Origin: Alphaproteobacteria bacterium
GTDB lineage: Bacteria > Pseudomonadota > Alphaproteobacteria > Rhizobiales > Xanthobacteraceae
Reading direction: 5' to 3'
Assembly (NCBI GenBank): GCA_005884765.1
Contig: VAZV01000128.1
Location: 1 to 64,000, forward strand
Length of the DNA stretch: 64,000 nucleotides
The notes under the pieces are model-generated. The model was not told the origin of the DNA. It saw nothing but the letters and a program-made list of their open reading frames with translations, and did no database searches. The translations under genes and the position numbers were made by a program. Each line of letters starts with the position of its first letter. Position 1 is the first letter of the stretch. Positions 53,701-62,469 of the stretch are shown here, piece by piece.

Positions 53701-54656
53701 AGCGTAACGGTATCTTCTTCTGGATCGGAGCTACCCTGTTTCTCGCCGCCGCGCTGCTGATGACGCAGGTGATCGGCAACCAATATCCGTTCTTTGCCTG
53801 CTACGTGATCCTGCAGTTCATCGTGCTGGCCGTCGCATGGAGCATCCTCGGCGGCTATGCCGGTTACGTGAATTTCGGCACTAGCGCGTTTTTCGGCATG
53901 GGCGTCTACACGGCCGTATTCCTGCTCAAGGCTTTTGACGCGCCGCTTGCCGCGCAGATCGCGGCCGCAGCTGCCGTCGGCGCCCTGATGGGGTTCGCCC
54001 TCGGCCTCCTAACCTTGCGCATGCAGGGCATCTTCTTCTCGATCGCGACGATTGCGGCCACGATTGTGATCGAGACATCGATAACCAATTGGCGGTATGT
54101 CGGCGGCTCGGCTGGCATTCAGTTGCAGCGGCCGATGGTGACGGAGCCGTTCAACAACTACGTGCAGATGCTGTTTTTCATCCAGGCGCTCCTCGTGGTG
54201 CTGGCGGTCGCGATCTCGCGCTACATTCAAAATTCATGGATTGGCCGCGGCTTGCAGGCGATCAAGGACGACGAGCTCGCCGCGGAATGCACGGGCGTGC
54301 CGACACTGCGGCTGAAGCTCCTGGCGTGCGTCATCTCCGGGGCGCTGATGTGCGCGGCCGGCGCCCCTGCCGCGATGTACCTGCAATATGCTGATCCCTC
54401 GTCCGCGTTCAATCTCAACTACTCCGTTTCAGTGCTCGCGATGTCGCTGATCGGCGGCACCGCCCATTGGGCCGGCCCGGTCGTCGGCGCGATCCTGCTG
54501 GGCGCGACGCAACAATTGCTGACTGTCACCATCTCGTCGGAAGTCAACGTGCTGGTACTCGGGGTGATGCTGGTGTTGTTCGTGGTGGCAGCACCTGAGG
54601 GCATCATTGGTCTGATCCGAAGGGTCTTGCGCAATCGCAGCGAGGGCAAGGAATGA
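53697..54656 (+). CDS. ABC transporter permease, LivM family
   Basis: A 319-aa permease; ATG 53697 overlaps the stop of the previous gene (ATGA). The longer open frame upstream lies inside the previous gene and is not used. Features: GGYAGYVNFGTSAFFGMG and the EAA-like RGLQAIKDDELAAECTGV. About ten helices. With the LivH-type protein it forms the transmembrane channel. Confidence 0.93.
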   Translation: MKRNGIFFWIGATLFLAAALLMTQVIGNQYPFFACYVILQFIVLAVAWSILGGYAGYVNFGTSAFFGMGVYTAVFLLKAFDAPLAAQIAAAAAVGALMGFALGLLTLRMQGIFFSIATIAATIVIETSITNWRYVGGSAGIQLQRPMVTEPFNNYVQMLFFIQALLVVLAVAISRYIQNSWIGRGLQAIKDDELAAECTGVPTLRLKLLACVISGALMCAAGAPAAMYLQYADPSSAFNLNYSVSVLAMSLIGGTAHWAGPVVGAILLGATQQLLTVTISSEVNVLVLGVMLVLFVVAAPEGIIGLIRRVLRNRSEGKE

Positions 54657-55399
54657 CGGCCCCCGAAACCCAGGCACCGTTGCTGCGGGTCGCCGCGCTA
54701 ACCAAACGTTTCGGCGGCTTCACCGCGCTTGACAATGTCAGTGTCGAGATTCGTCCGGGAGAGCGCTTCGGCCTCATCGGCCCGAACGGCTCGGGAAAGA
54801 CCACGCTGATCAACTGTATTTCCGGTGCATTCCGTACCGAGACCGGCACCGTGGTGTTCCGCGAGGAGGATATCACGCGGTTGCAGCCGCATGTACGCAC
54901 GCGCCGCGGCATTGCGCGCAGCTTCCAGATCCCGCGGCCGTTCAAAAGCATGACGGTTGCCGAAAACCTCTTGGTGGCGCTCGACTTCGCGAGCGTTGGC
55001 GGCGACTTCATCCTGGCCGCGCAGCGGCGCGACACCGTGATGTCCATCCTGACGCAGATGGGGCTCGCCTCGAAGGCGGACGTCTCGGCCACCAGGCTTA
55101 GCCAGGTGGAATTGCGCAAGATGGAGCTCGCCCGCGCGATGGCGACGCACCCGAAACTGCTGATTTCCGACGAGGCCATGGCCGGCCTTTCCAGCTCGGA
55201 AGTCGACGAGGTGCTTGATCTGCTCATGAGCCTCGCGAGCAGGGACATCACCATCATCATGATCGAGCACATCATGCAGGCGGTGATGCGGTTTTCGGAC
55301 CGCGTGATGTGTCTCGACGCCGGCCGGATCATAGCAATCGGGACGCCGTCCGAAGTGATGGCTAACCAGCGCGTGCAGGAGGCCTATCTTGGCACTTAG
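54653..55399 (+). CDS. ABC transporter ATP-binding protein, LivG family
   Basis: A 248-aa ATPase starting by ATGA overlap with the permease. Walker A GPNGSGKTT (about 44-52), the Q-loop region RSFQIPRPFKSMTV, the signature-like RLSQVELRKMELARAM (a variant of LSGGQ) and Walker B LLISDEAMAGLS. The signature reads LSQVE instead of LSGGE, unusual for this family. It pairs with the LivF-type ATPase. Confidence 0.93.
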   Translation: MTAPETQAPLLRVAALTKRFGGFTALDNVSVEIRPGERFGLIGPNGSGKTTLINCISGAFRTETGTVVFREEDITRLQPHVRTRRGIARSFQIPRPFKSMTVAENLLVALDFASVGGDFILAAQRRDTVMSILTQMGLASKADVSATRLSQVELRKMELARAMATHPKLLISDEAMAGLSSSEVDEVLDLLMSLASRDITIIMIEHIMQAVMRFSDRVMCLDAGRIIAIGTPSEVMANQRVQEAYLGT

Positions 55400-56126
55400 C
55401 CTTGCCATCAATGACCTTGATGCGGGTTACGGCGCCGTTAAAGCGCTGCGCGGTGTCACGCTCCATGTCGAGGCTGGCGAAACCGTCGCATTGCTCGGCA
55501 CCAACGGCAACGGCAAGAGCACGCTGATGAAGTGCGTCGCCGGCCTGGTTCGGCCGCAGCGTGGCAGCATGTCGCTGACAATCGACGGAATGGCGCATGA
55601 TCTGACTAGGCTGTCGACCGAGGCCATCGTCGATCTCGGCGTCGCGCTGGTTCCCGAGGGGCGGCGGCTGTTTCCCAAGCTGACCGTGTTGGAAAATCTG
55701 ATGCTCGGCGCCTTCCGCAAGGCCGCCCGGCGCAACATCGATCGCAATCTTGCGCTTGCCTTCGAGACATTTCCGGCTCTCGCGGAACGAAAGAGCCAGC
55801 TCGCCGGCACCATGTCGGGCGGGCAGCAGCAGATGCTTGCCATTGCGCGCGCGCTGATGTCGTCGCCACGCCTGCTGTTGATCGACGAGCCTTCGGTAGG
55901 CCTGTCGCCGCTCCTGGTCTCGCAAACCATCGCCAAGATCGGCGAACTCAATCGGCACCTCGGCCTGACCGTGCTCATGGCGGAGCAAAACTTCAATCAG
56001 GCGATCCGGATCGCCGATCGCGGTTACATCATCGTCCATGGTGAAATTGTCGTAGCCGCCGATTCCGTCGACGAATTGAGAGGCAACGACATCGTCAAGC
56101 GGCTCTATCTCGGTGGGATCGCATGA
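55389..56126 (+). CDS. ABC transporter ATP-binding protein, LivF family
   Basis: A 245-aa ATPase with Walker A GTNGNGKST, a canonical signature TMSGGQQQMLAIARALM and Walker B LLIDEPSVGLSP. The start is TTG at 55389 inside the end of the LivG-type gene (11-base overlap), so translation is coupled. A short insertion around residues 60-72 (SMSLTIDGMAHDLTRL) is part of the domain. It completes the importer. Confidence 0.93.
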   Translation: MALSLAINDLDAGYGAVKALRGVTLHVEAGETVALLGTNGNGKSTLMKCVAGLVRPQRGSMSLTIDGMAHDLTRLSTEAIVDLGVALVPEGRRLFPKLTVLENLMLGAFRKAARRNIDRNLALAFETFPALAERKSQLAGTMSGGQQQMLAIARALMSSPRLLLIDEPSVGLSPLLVSQTIAKIGELNRHLGLTVLMAEQNFNQAIRIADRGYIIVHGEIVVAADSVDELRGNDIVKRLYLGGIA

Positions 56127-56542
56127 CCAAGTCCATGCGCATCGTCGTACTGCTGCTCGCAGCTCTCCTGGGCCTCATCGCCCCTGCCCTAGCCGCGGAC
56201 GATGTCGCCACGGCCCAGGGCGTGATCAGCTCCCAGGTCGAGGCCTTCGGCCGCGACGACGCGGCGGCGGCCTATTCCTACGCTGCGCCCGCGATCCGCG
56301 AGATGTTCCCGCAGGCCGACATCTTCATGTCGATGGTCCAGAATTCTTACGCGCCGGTCTACCGCCACAAGAGTTTCAAGTTCGGCGAGGCGCGGGTCGC
56401 CGGCGACACGGTGGCGCAGCGCGTTCATATCGTCGATGCCAATGGCGAAGCGTGGGAAGCCCTCTATACGCTGGAGCGCGAGGCCGACGGCAGCCTGAAG
56501 ATCATCGGCTGCGTTCTGCTCAAGACCGGGCACGCGGTATAA
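56123..56542 (+). CDS. DUF4864 family exported protein
   Basis: A 139-aa protein overlapping the LivF-type stop by an ATGA, so it belongs to the operon. It has a signal peptide (IVVLLLAALLGLIAPALA) and a SnoaL/NTF2-like body (ISSQVEAFGRDDAAAAYSYA, ending IIGCVLL). DUF4864 has no known function. Position suggests a periplasmic role linked to transport. Confidence 0.75.
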   Translation: MTKSMRIVVLLLAALLGLIAPALAADDVATAQGVISSQVEAFGRDDAAAAYSYAAPAIREMFPQADIFMSMVQNSYAPVYRHKSFKFGEARVAGDTVAQRVHIVDANGEAWEALYTLEREADGSLKIIGCVLLKTGHAV

Positions 56543-56563
56543 GAAACGCTTTGAGGCGCTGGC

Positions 56564-57895
56564 TCAGCTCGCGCGCATTCGCGCCGCAAAGCGGGTATCC
56601 GCTTTTTCCGAATTTGCACGCGCTCGCAGCAGCAGCGCCGCCATCAGCGTAATGTTGAGCGCGTTCCAGGCGAGCCCGTTGATGAAGGCGGCCGCATAGG
56701 AGCCGGTGGCATCGAAGATCACGCCGGAGACCCAGCCGCCGAACGACATGCCTAGCACCGAGGCAAAGATCACGATGCCGACGCGGGTGGCGGCTTCGGC
56801 CGCCGGCATCGCCTCGCGCACGATGATGGCATAGCTCGGCACGATGCCGCCCTGGAACAGGCCGAACAGCGCTGAGATGAGGTAAAGCGAGGCAAGGCTG
56901 TCGAAGAACACATAGAGCAACAGCGCCGTGCCTTGCGCGATCGAACCGATCAACAGGGTGCGAATACCACCGATCCGATCGGCCAAAAATCCCGATCCGA
57001 TGCGGCTGACGATGCCGAAACCCAGCATCAGCGACAGCATCTCCGCGCCGCGCGCAACGCCATAGCCGAGATCGCCGCAATAGGCGACGATATGGACCTG
57101 CGGCATCGACATCGCCACGCAGCAGGCAATGCTCGCCAGCGACAGGATCGCCGTCAGTGTGTTGGTGGAGAGCCGCAAGTCGACACGCGGCGGCGGCGCG
57201 TTGACATGGCTGCGCCGCTCCGCCGCCCCCATCAGCATCCGCAGCACCACCAGAGCGACCGACATGGCGAGCATCGTGAAGATGCCGACAGCGATGTGCG
57301 TGCTGCGCCAGCCGACCGACTGGATCGCAAGATTCACCACCGGCGGCCAGATCGCGCCGCCGATATAATTGCCGCTTGCGGCAATCGCGACGGCAAGGCC
57401 CCGATAGCGCTCGAACCAGTGCGAGGCCTCCGCCATCAGCGGGCCGAAGGTGGCCGACGAGCCGAGGCCGATGGCAAAGTTCACCAGGATGAATTGCCAG
57501 ATCGACGATGACATTCCGGCGCCGATGAAGCCGAGGCCGAGGATGCCGATGCCCAGCCCAATCGCGGCGACGATGCCGTAGCGATCAGTGATCTTTCCAG
57601 TCACTACACCGCCGAAACCGAAGCCGAGCATCACCATGGTGTAGGCGAGCGAGGCGGTGCCGCGCGTGGCGCCAAATTCGCCCTGGACCACCGGCAGCGC
57701 CACCACCACCGACCACATGCCGACGCTGCCGAGCGAGCCGATCACCACGGCCACGGCAAGACGAATCCACGCCCGAGGCGAGTCGGGCATGAATGAGGCT
57801 GAAACTGGCGGGAGTTCAGAAGCAATTTCCACGGCAGCCGCAATTTCGGCGGCTCGGGCCTCCGGGTCAACCCACAATGCCGCAATATTGGGCAT
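56564..57895 (-). CDS. MFS transporter (OFA/oxalate-formate antiporter-like)
   Basis: A 443-aa twelve-helix transporter with MFS signatures GKITDRYGIVAAI (loop 2-3) and RIGSGFLADRIGG (loop 8-9). It has a 35-residue N-terminal extension with no ribosome site at ATG 57895; a start at 57790 is possible. It follows a TetR gene on the same strand 54 bp away and is probably controlled by it. The substrate, likely a carboxylate by family, is not certain. Confidence 0.85.
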   Translation of the reverse strand: MPNIAALWVDPEARAAEIAAAVEIASELPPVSASFMPDSPRAWIRLAVAVVIGSLGSVGMWSVVVALPVVQGEFGATRGTASLAYTMVMLGFGFGGVVTGKITDRYGIVAAIGLGIGILGLGFIGAGMSSSIWQFILVNFAIGLGSSATFGPLMAEASHWFERYRGLAVAIAASGNYIGGAIWPPVVNLAIQSVGWRSTHIAVGIFTMLAMSVALVVLRMLMGAAERRSHVNAPPPRVDLRLSTNTLTAILSLASIACCVAMSMPQVHIVAYCGDLGYGVARGAEMLSLMLGFGIVSRIGSGFLADRIGGIRTLLIGSIAQGTALLLYVFFDSLASLYLISALFGLFQGGIVPSYAIIVREAMPAAEAATRVGIVIFASVLGMSFGGWVSGVIFDATGSYAAAFINGLAWNALNITLMAALLLRARANSEKADTRFAARMRAS

Positions 57896-57949
57896 GCAGA
57901 TGCGCTGGGGCGCGGCGGAATTGTCGTTCCGGGACGGGCCGGTACCTTA

Positions 57950-58546
57950 TCATAATCCGAGGGTCGCCAATGTTGGCAGAGCGAAGGTTCGAAACACGTC
58001 ATTGACATTTCTTGGCGACAGTCGGCTTCGGCTCTCAACCCACCAATTGAGCACAAGAATGAACGTTGAGGAGACGTATTCGACCAGAAGGTCCGGCGGA
58101 ACCTGACCAGACGCCTTTTGCTGGCCAGGAAAGCACTTTCCTACGTCGTCGGCGATCAATTCGGCGAGCGCCCCTCGAAGATGATCACGAAGTAGAGCGC
58201 GACTTTTGGTGCCCATCCTGGCGTCACCCGCATGCCGATGATGGTCGATGTGTTCGAAGATCGGCAAGCTGAAGCTGATGATCCGTTCGGACCGTTTTGC
58301 CGACGATGGCGGCTTGGCTTTTTGAATCGAGCGAAGCAGGTCATGAATGCTGCTGACCAGCAACTCATCCTTGTCGCTAAAGTGCGTGTAGAAAGTCGAT
58401 CTTCCAACATTGGCACGATCGAGAATTTCTTTCACCGAAATCGAATCATAGGGCTTCTCGTGGATCAAGGCAGCGAGGGAGCGGTGCAGCAGGTCCCGCG
58501 TTTTTTGTATCCGCCGATCCTTAACCGGTATTTCCGAAGGCCTCAT
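57950..58546 (-). CDS. TetR-family transcriptional regulator
   Basis: A 198-aa regulator from ATG 58546. The helix-turn-helix is RRIQKTRDLLHRSLAALI then ISVKEILDRANVGRSTFYTHF and SDKDELL. The C-terminal domain is related to the AcrR-like TetR_C group. It precedes the MFS gene in the same direction and is probably co-transcribed with it. Confidence 0.9.
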   Translation of the reverse strand: MRPSEIPVKDRRIQKTRDLLHRSLAALIHEKPYDSISVKEILDRANVGRSTFYTHFSDKDELLVSSIHDLLRSIQKAKPPSSAKRSERIISFSLPIFEHIDHHRHAGDARMGTKSRALLRDHLRGALAELIADDVGKCFPGQQKASGQVPPDLLVEYVSSTFILVLNWWVESRSRLSPRNVNDVFRTFALPTLATLGL

Positions 58547-58740
58547 GGCGTCCTCGCTGCGCAAATTGGGAGGAGATAACGGACAAGTAACGCTCCGCTG
58601 TCCACTTCGGCACGGATCCGTACGGTGTGTTCTTCGGGCAGCGGACTGCTCAGCTTACACCAATTCCGCGCCAACCCTCCCGTTTTGTCCGATGCTCCAC
58701 AACGTGGAGGTCAGCTGACGCGGTCGCCAAGGAGCACAAT

Positions 58741-59385
58741 ATGACCGAGACGACGGATCGGCATCCACCGCCGCGCACGCACGGCCTGCTCGTCCACGCG
58801 GCCGCGCGTTACGATTTTCTAGTCTGGCTGCTCACGCTGGGGCGCGAGCGAGCCTTTCGCGAGAAGATTCTCAGCTTCGCCAATCTTAAATCGGGTGAAG
58901 CTGTCCTTGACGTCGGCTGCGGTACCGGAAGCCTCGCCATCGCAGCCAGGCGGCACGTTGGCTCGACCGGCACTGTCTACGGAATTGATGCCTCGCCGCA
59001 GATGCTTGCGAGAGCAGAGAAGAAGGCGAGCAAGGCCGGCCTTGAGGTCATCTTCAAAAACGGCGCAGCCCAGGCGTTGCCGTTTCCGGACGCTCAATTC
59101 GATGCGGTGATGAGCACGCTCATGCTCCATCACTTGCCGCGCAAAGGCCGCGAACAATGCGCCCGCGAAATCTGTCGGGTTCTGAAACCCTGTGGACGCG
59201 CGCTGGTGGTCGATTTTGGAGGCTCTCGCAATCGAGGAGGGCTTCTCGCGCATTTTCATCGCCATGGCCAAGTCAAGCTCGACGAGATCGTCGCTTTGCT
59301 CGGCGAAGCAGGGTTGACAATTGTCGATAGTGGCGCGGTCGTCTTCAGAGACTTGCAATTTGTACGCGCGAGCGCTCCATGTTAA
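58741..59385 (+). CDS. Class I SAM-dependent methyltransferase
   Basis: A 214-aa enzyme from ATG 58741, which has AAGGAG upstream (the open frame begins earlier). Motif I is VLDVGCGTGSLAIAARR, then GIDASPQML, PFPDAQFDAVMSTLMLHHL and LKPCGRALVVDFG, the pattern of UbiE/Methyltransf_11 proteins. The acceptor is unknown. It leads into the metal-related genes, but a link is not shown. Confidence 0.85.
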   Translation: MTETTDRHPPPRTHGLLVHAAARYDFLVWLLTLGRERAFREKILSFANLKSGEAVLDVGCGTGSLAIAARRHVGSTGTVYGIDASPQMLARAEKKASKAGLEVIFKNGAAQALPFPDAQFDAVMSTLMLHHLPRKGREQCAREICRVLKPCGRALVVDFGGSRNRGGLLAHFHRHGQVKLDEIVALLGEAGLTIVDSGAVVFRDLQFVRASAPC

Positions 59386-59422
59386 TCTCGAGCATGGTCC
59401 TCACCAGAGGAAGATCAGCATC

Positions 59423-59641
59423 ATGAAACCACAGGCCCGACGACTGGCGCACCGTTTGATATTGCTTGCGGCGATCGGCCTGTTCGTGGCCGCTCACGGG
59501 GCGATCCTTTACTATGTGTCGTCGCACGCGACGATATCGATTGCGGCAGCCGTCGTGATTCTCGTGGTGATCAAGCATCTCGGCATCCTCCGCCCGCTTT
59601 TCGCGTGGTTTCGGCGTCGTCGTCCGCCTTGCATCCAATAA
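59423..59641 (+). CDS. Small two-helix membrane protein
   Basis: A 72-aa protein from ATG 59423 with two hydrophobic helices (LILLAAIGLFVAAHGAI and SIAAAVVILVVIKHL) and a basic tail (FAWFRRRRPPCIQ). AGAGGAA lies upstream. It sits in front of copC and behind the methyltransferase. No family name; a membrane component of the metal locus is possible. Confidence 0.55.
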   Translation: MKPQARRLAHRLILLAAIGLFVAAHGAILYYVSSHATISIAAAVVILVVIKHLGILRPLFAWFRRRRPPCIQ

Positions 59642-59684
59642 GTTGGTTCCGCCGCCGCGGTTCGGATTAGTACATGGAAAATAC

Positions 59685-60056
59685 GTGTCGAAGCTGAAAT
59701 CAACATCCGCAGTTGCCCTTATCGTGGCTAGCCTTTCAGGCAATGCTGCGGTCGCTCATCCGGAACTGCGATCGGCCGAGCCCGCTGCCGGATCGGCCGC
59801 AACGACCTCGCCCAAGCAGATACGGATCACCTTCAACGAGGCGGTGGTCCCGCGGTTCTCCGGCGTGGAGGTGAAGGATCAAGGCGGAAGACTGATCGCG
59901 ACAGGCAAGGCGGCGGTCGACCCAGCCAACAAGAATGTACTGGTTGTGCCGATCGGCGAGGAGTTGCCACCTGGAGCCTACAAGGTCGAATGGCATGCCG
60001 TGTCCGAAGATACCCATCGCGAGAAAGGTACCTACGCATTCAGCGTGGGGCGCTAA
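59685..60056 (+). CDS. copC: Periplasmic copper-binding protein, CopC family
   Basis: A 123-aa secreted protein from a GTG at 59685 that opens the signal peptide (STSAVALIVASLSGNAAVA). The mature protein starts AHPEL, giving the N-terminal His ligand of CopC, followed by PAAGSAATTSPKQIRITFNE (the typical edge-strand motif), and ends with EWHAVSEDTHREKG, carrying the other His/Asp ligands. CopC binds Cu(II) in the periplasm. It is an ordinary single-domain member without a fused CopD. Confidence 0.88.
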   Translation: MSKLKSTSAVALIVASLSGNAAVAHPELRSAEPAAGSAATTSPKQIRITFNEAVVPRFSGVEVKDQGGRLIATGKAAVDPANKNVLVVPIGEELPPGAYKVEWHAVSEDTHREKGTYAFSVGR

Positions 60057-60189
60057 CGGTCGATCTGGGGCTGATCGCTGTGCGCTCTTACACGATAGAG
60101 CGACGCAACACATTCGCGCAGTGGGTCGATCACGGCGTCGTTAGCCAGGCAGACTATCAATCTGAACCGTTTTGTGGGATTTTGTGGAG

Positions 60190-60576
60190 GTGAACCGCCA
60201 GACCACCATACGCCGGCTGCTCGCGATCGCTGTGATCGCCGGGCTCGTGTTGGCTCCGCTTTCCCGACCTGTCATGGCCGGTATGGCATCGGATGTCTCG
60301 ATGGCGGCCGTAGTGGACGATATGTCGATGTCGGCGACGTCGGACGAGATGACGGCCGACATGCCGTGCTGCCCCTCAAAGGCCCCCGCGCCGGTTGATT
60401 GCGACAAGTGCGTCTACATGGCGGCCTGCATGAGCCAAGTCCTGGCCGGTCAATCAGCAGCCACATTCCGTCCGCCATTTGCGGTTTCGGGCAAGGCCAC
60501 GCCCCTGCAAAATGATTCCTGGCCGGACGGCCTGGGCCATCCGCCCCCGGAAGATCCTCCTCGAATCCTGGTCTGA
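60190..60576 (+). CDS. Secreted Met/Cys-rich small protein
   Basis: About 128 aa from a GTG at 60190 (TTG 60172 or GTG 60184 are alternatives). A signal peptide (AIAVIAGLVLAPLSRPVMA) precedes a Met-rich stretch (MASDVSM, then DDMSMSATSDEMTADM) and a Cys cluster, PCCPSK and CDKCVYMAACM. This composition, next to copC and a CusBA-type pump, fits a periplasmic copper or silver carrier, but the family is not established. Confidence 0.6.
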   Translation: MNRQTTIRRLLAIAVIAGLVLAPLSRPVMAGMASDVSMAAVVDDMSMSATSDEMTADMPCCPSKAPAPVDCDKCVYMAACMSQVLAGQSAATFRPPFAVSGKATPLQNDSWPDGLGHPPPEDPPRILV

Positions 60577-60673
60577 TCGGCGCGTCCAGCGCCGGCGCTG
60601 CCGCGTGGTCTTAAAGCCGCGCGGACAAACGCACGCCGCTTTGCGGCAGACCAACGAAATAGAGGAATCTGAA

Positions 60674-61081
60674 ATGAAGACGTCTCGCTACGCGCGCGGC
60701 TTGCAGGCTGCGTTTACCGGCATTGCGTTGCTTGGTTCGGTCACCATCGCCCGCGCCGACATCAAGGACTACAAGTTCGAACTCGTCGATCAGGCTGTGC
60801 AGGCCGGGCCGGACAAGGTCATCACCGTCAGGCTGATGAACACCAGGACCGGCAAGCCCGTGCCCGACGCCGTCATTTTCGCGACCCGTCTGGATATGGC
60901 GCCTGATGGCATGCAGGAGATGGTGACCAAGGTCACGCCGATGCCAGGTACGGAGCCGGGCACCTATCGCTTCAAAGCTACCTTAAGCATGGCCGGGCGA
61001 TGGCAGCTTTCGCTCGGCGCCAAGGTGCAGGGCGAAACCGGCACGGTCGAGAACAAAATCGTCGTCACGGCGCAGAAATGA
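60674..61081 (+). CDS. Periplasmic YtkA-like/FixH-like domain protein
   Basis: A 135-aa secreted protein from ATG 60674, which has AGAGGA upstream. Signal peptide (FTGIALLGSVTIARA), then a single immunoglobulin-like domain, including ITVRLMNTRTGKPVPDAVI and GTYRFKATLSMAGRWQLSL, as in YtkA/FixH-type domains that stand next to copper pumps. It overlaps the next gene by ATGA. Probably assists metal handling outside the membrane. Confidence 0.75.
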   Translation: MKTSRYARGLQAAFTGIALLGSVTIARADIKDYKFELVDQAVQAGPDKVITVRLMNTRTGKPVPDAVIFATRLDMAPDGMQEMVTKVTPMPGTEPGTYRFKATLSMAGRWQLSLGAKVQGETGTVENKIVVTAQK

Positions 61082-62469
61082 GCAGCGCCGTATTCACCAG
61101 CGCCACCGTCGCCGCGTTGATCGCGGCGGCGGCAGGCGGGTTCATCGCCGGTCGCGCGCATCCCCAGGCCGAAACGTCTTTGGCCGTGGTGACACAGGCG
61201 GCCGCGCAGAGCGATGGCACACCGGTCTATTATCAGGACCCCGATGGCAAGCCATCTTATTCGTTGACGCCGATGAAGACGCCGGACGGGCGCGACTATC
61301 GCGGCGTGCCGGCCGACGCTGATATCAGTTTCGAAGAAGCCTCGGCTCCCGAAGCCGCACCGGCCGATCGAAAAATCAAATATTACCGCAACCCGATGGG
61401 GTTGCCGGATTTCTCGCCGACACCAAAGAAAGATTCGATGGGGATGGACTACCTCCCCGTCTACGAGGGCGAGGACAGCGACGACGGCTCAATCAAACTG
61501 TCGGCCGGAAAGATTCAGCGCACCGGTGTCAAATCCGAGGCAGCGGCACCACGCGTGATCCGGACGATCATCCGAGCGCCTGGCACCATACAACTCGACG
61601 AGCGCCGTGCATCGATCGTGTCGCTGCGGTTCGAAGGCTTCGTTGACTTAGTCGAAAACGTTACCACCGGCGACCACGTGCACAAGGGTCAGGCCTTGAT
61701 GCAAGTCTACGGCCCGAGCCTGTCGGCCGCCGCCGCGGAGTATTTGTCGGTCCTCAACGGCTCGTTGGGCAGTCAGGCCTTGAAAGGCGCGCGGCGGCGA
61801 TTGGAGAATCTAAACGTCCCCGAAAAGGTCATTGGCGAGATCGAGCGCACGCGCGAACTCCCGCCATCGGTGCCATGGCTGGCGCCGCAGGATGGCGAGA
61901 TCATCGAGCGCGCAGCGGTGAACGGAATGCGCGCCGGCCCGGGCGACGTGCTGTTCCGCATCGTCGACCATCGGGTAGTTTGGGTTCTGGTCGATGTCGC
62001 CGAGCGTGATCTGGATCGGATTGCCATCGGACAGACGGTTGACGTGCACCCGCGCGCGTTCGCACATCGCACTTTCAGCGGGAAAGTAGCCCTGATCTAT
62101 CCGCATCTGAACGCGCAGACGCGTACCGGTCGCGTTCGCATCGAACTTCCGAATCCGGATGAGCTATTGCGCCCTGAGATGTACGTGGATGCCGAGATCA
62201 ACACCGGGAGCTCGGAGCCCGTGCTCGCCGTGCCGGACAGCTCCATCCTCGATACCGGGAGCAGGCAGGCGGTCTTTGTCGACAAAGGCGATGGTCGACT
62301 TGAGCCGCGCGACGTCAAGCTCGGGCAGCGCGGCGACGGCTACGTCGAAATCCGCGAGGGCGTTACCGTAGGCGAGCCGGTCGTCGTCTCCGCCAACTTC
62401 CTGATCGATGCGGAAAGCAACCTGAAGGCGGCGCTAAAGGGATTTTCGCAAGCGGGAGGGCAACCATGA
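61078..62469 (+). CDS. cusB: RND efflux periplasmic adaptor, CusB-like, with heavy-metal-binding repeats
   Basis: A 463-aa membrane fusion protein starting by ATGA overlap with the previous gene. After a short membrane anchor come two copies of a heavy-metal-binding repeat. The second (about 101-129) is KYYRNPMGLPDFSPTPKKDS then MGMDYLPVY; the first (about 50-77) has the same layout but lacks the Met residues. Then the CusB body: EGFVDLVENVTTGDHVHKGQ (lipoyl hairpin start), VLVDVAERDLDRIAIGQ (barrel), and VGEPVVVSANFLIDAESNLK at the end. It delivers ions to the pump. Confidence 0.93.
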   Translation: MSSAVFTSATVAALIAAAAGGFIAGRAHPQAETSLAVVTQAAAQSDGTPVYYQDPDGKPSYSLTPMKTPDGRDYRGVPADADISFEEASAPEAAPADRKIKYYRNPMGLPDFSPTPKKDSMGMDYLPVYEGEDSDDGSIKLSAGKIQRTGVKSEAAAPRVIRTIIRAPGTIQLDERRASIVSLRFEGFVDLVENVTTGDHVHKGQALMQVYGPSLSAAAAEYLSVLNGSLGSQALKGARRRLENLNVPEKVIGEIERTRELPPSVPWLAPQDGEIIERAAVNGMRAGPGDVLFRIVDHRVVWVLVDVAERDLDRIAIGQTVDVHPRAFAHRTFSGKVALIYPHLNAQTRTGRVRIELPNPDELLRPEMYVDAEINTGSSEPVLAVPDSSILDTGSRQAVFVDKGDGRLEPRDVKLGQRGDGYVEIREGVTVGEPVVVSANFLIDAESNLKAALKGFSQAGGQP

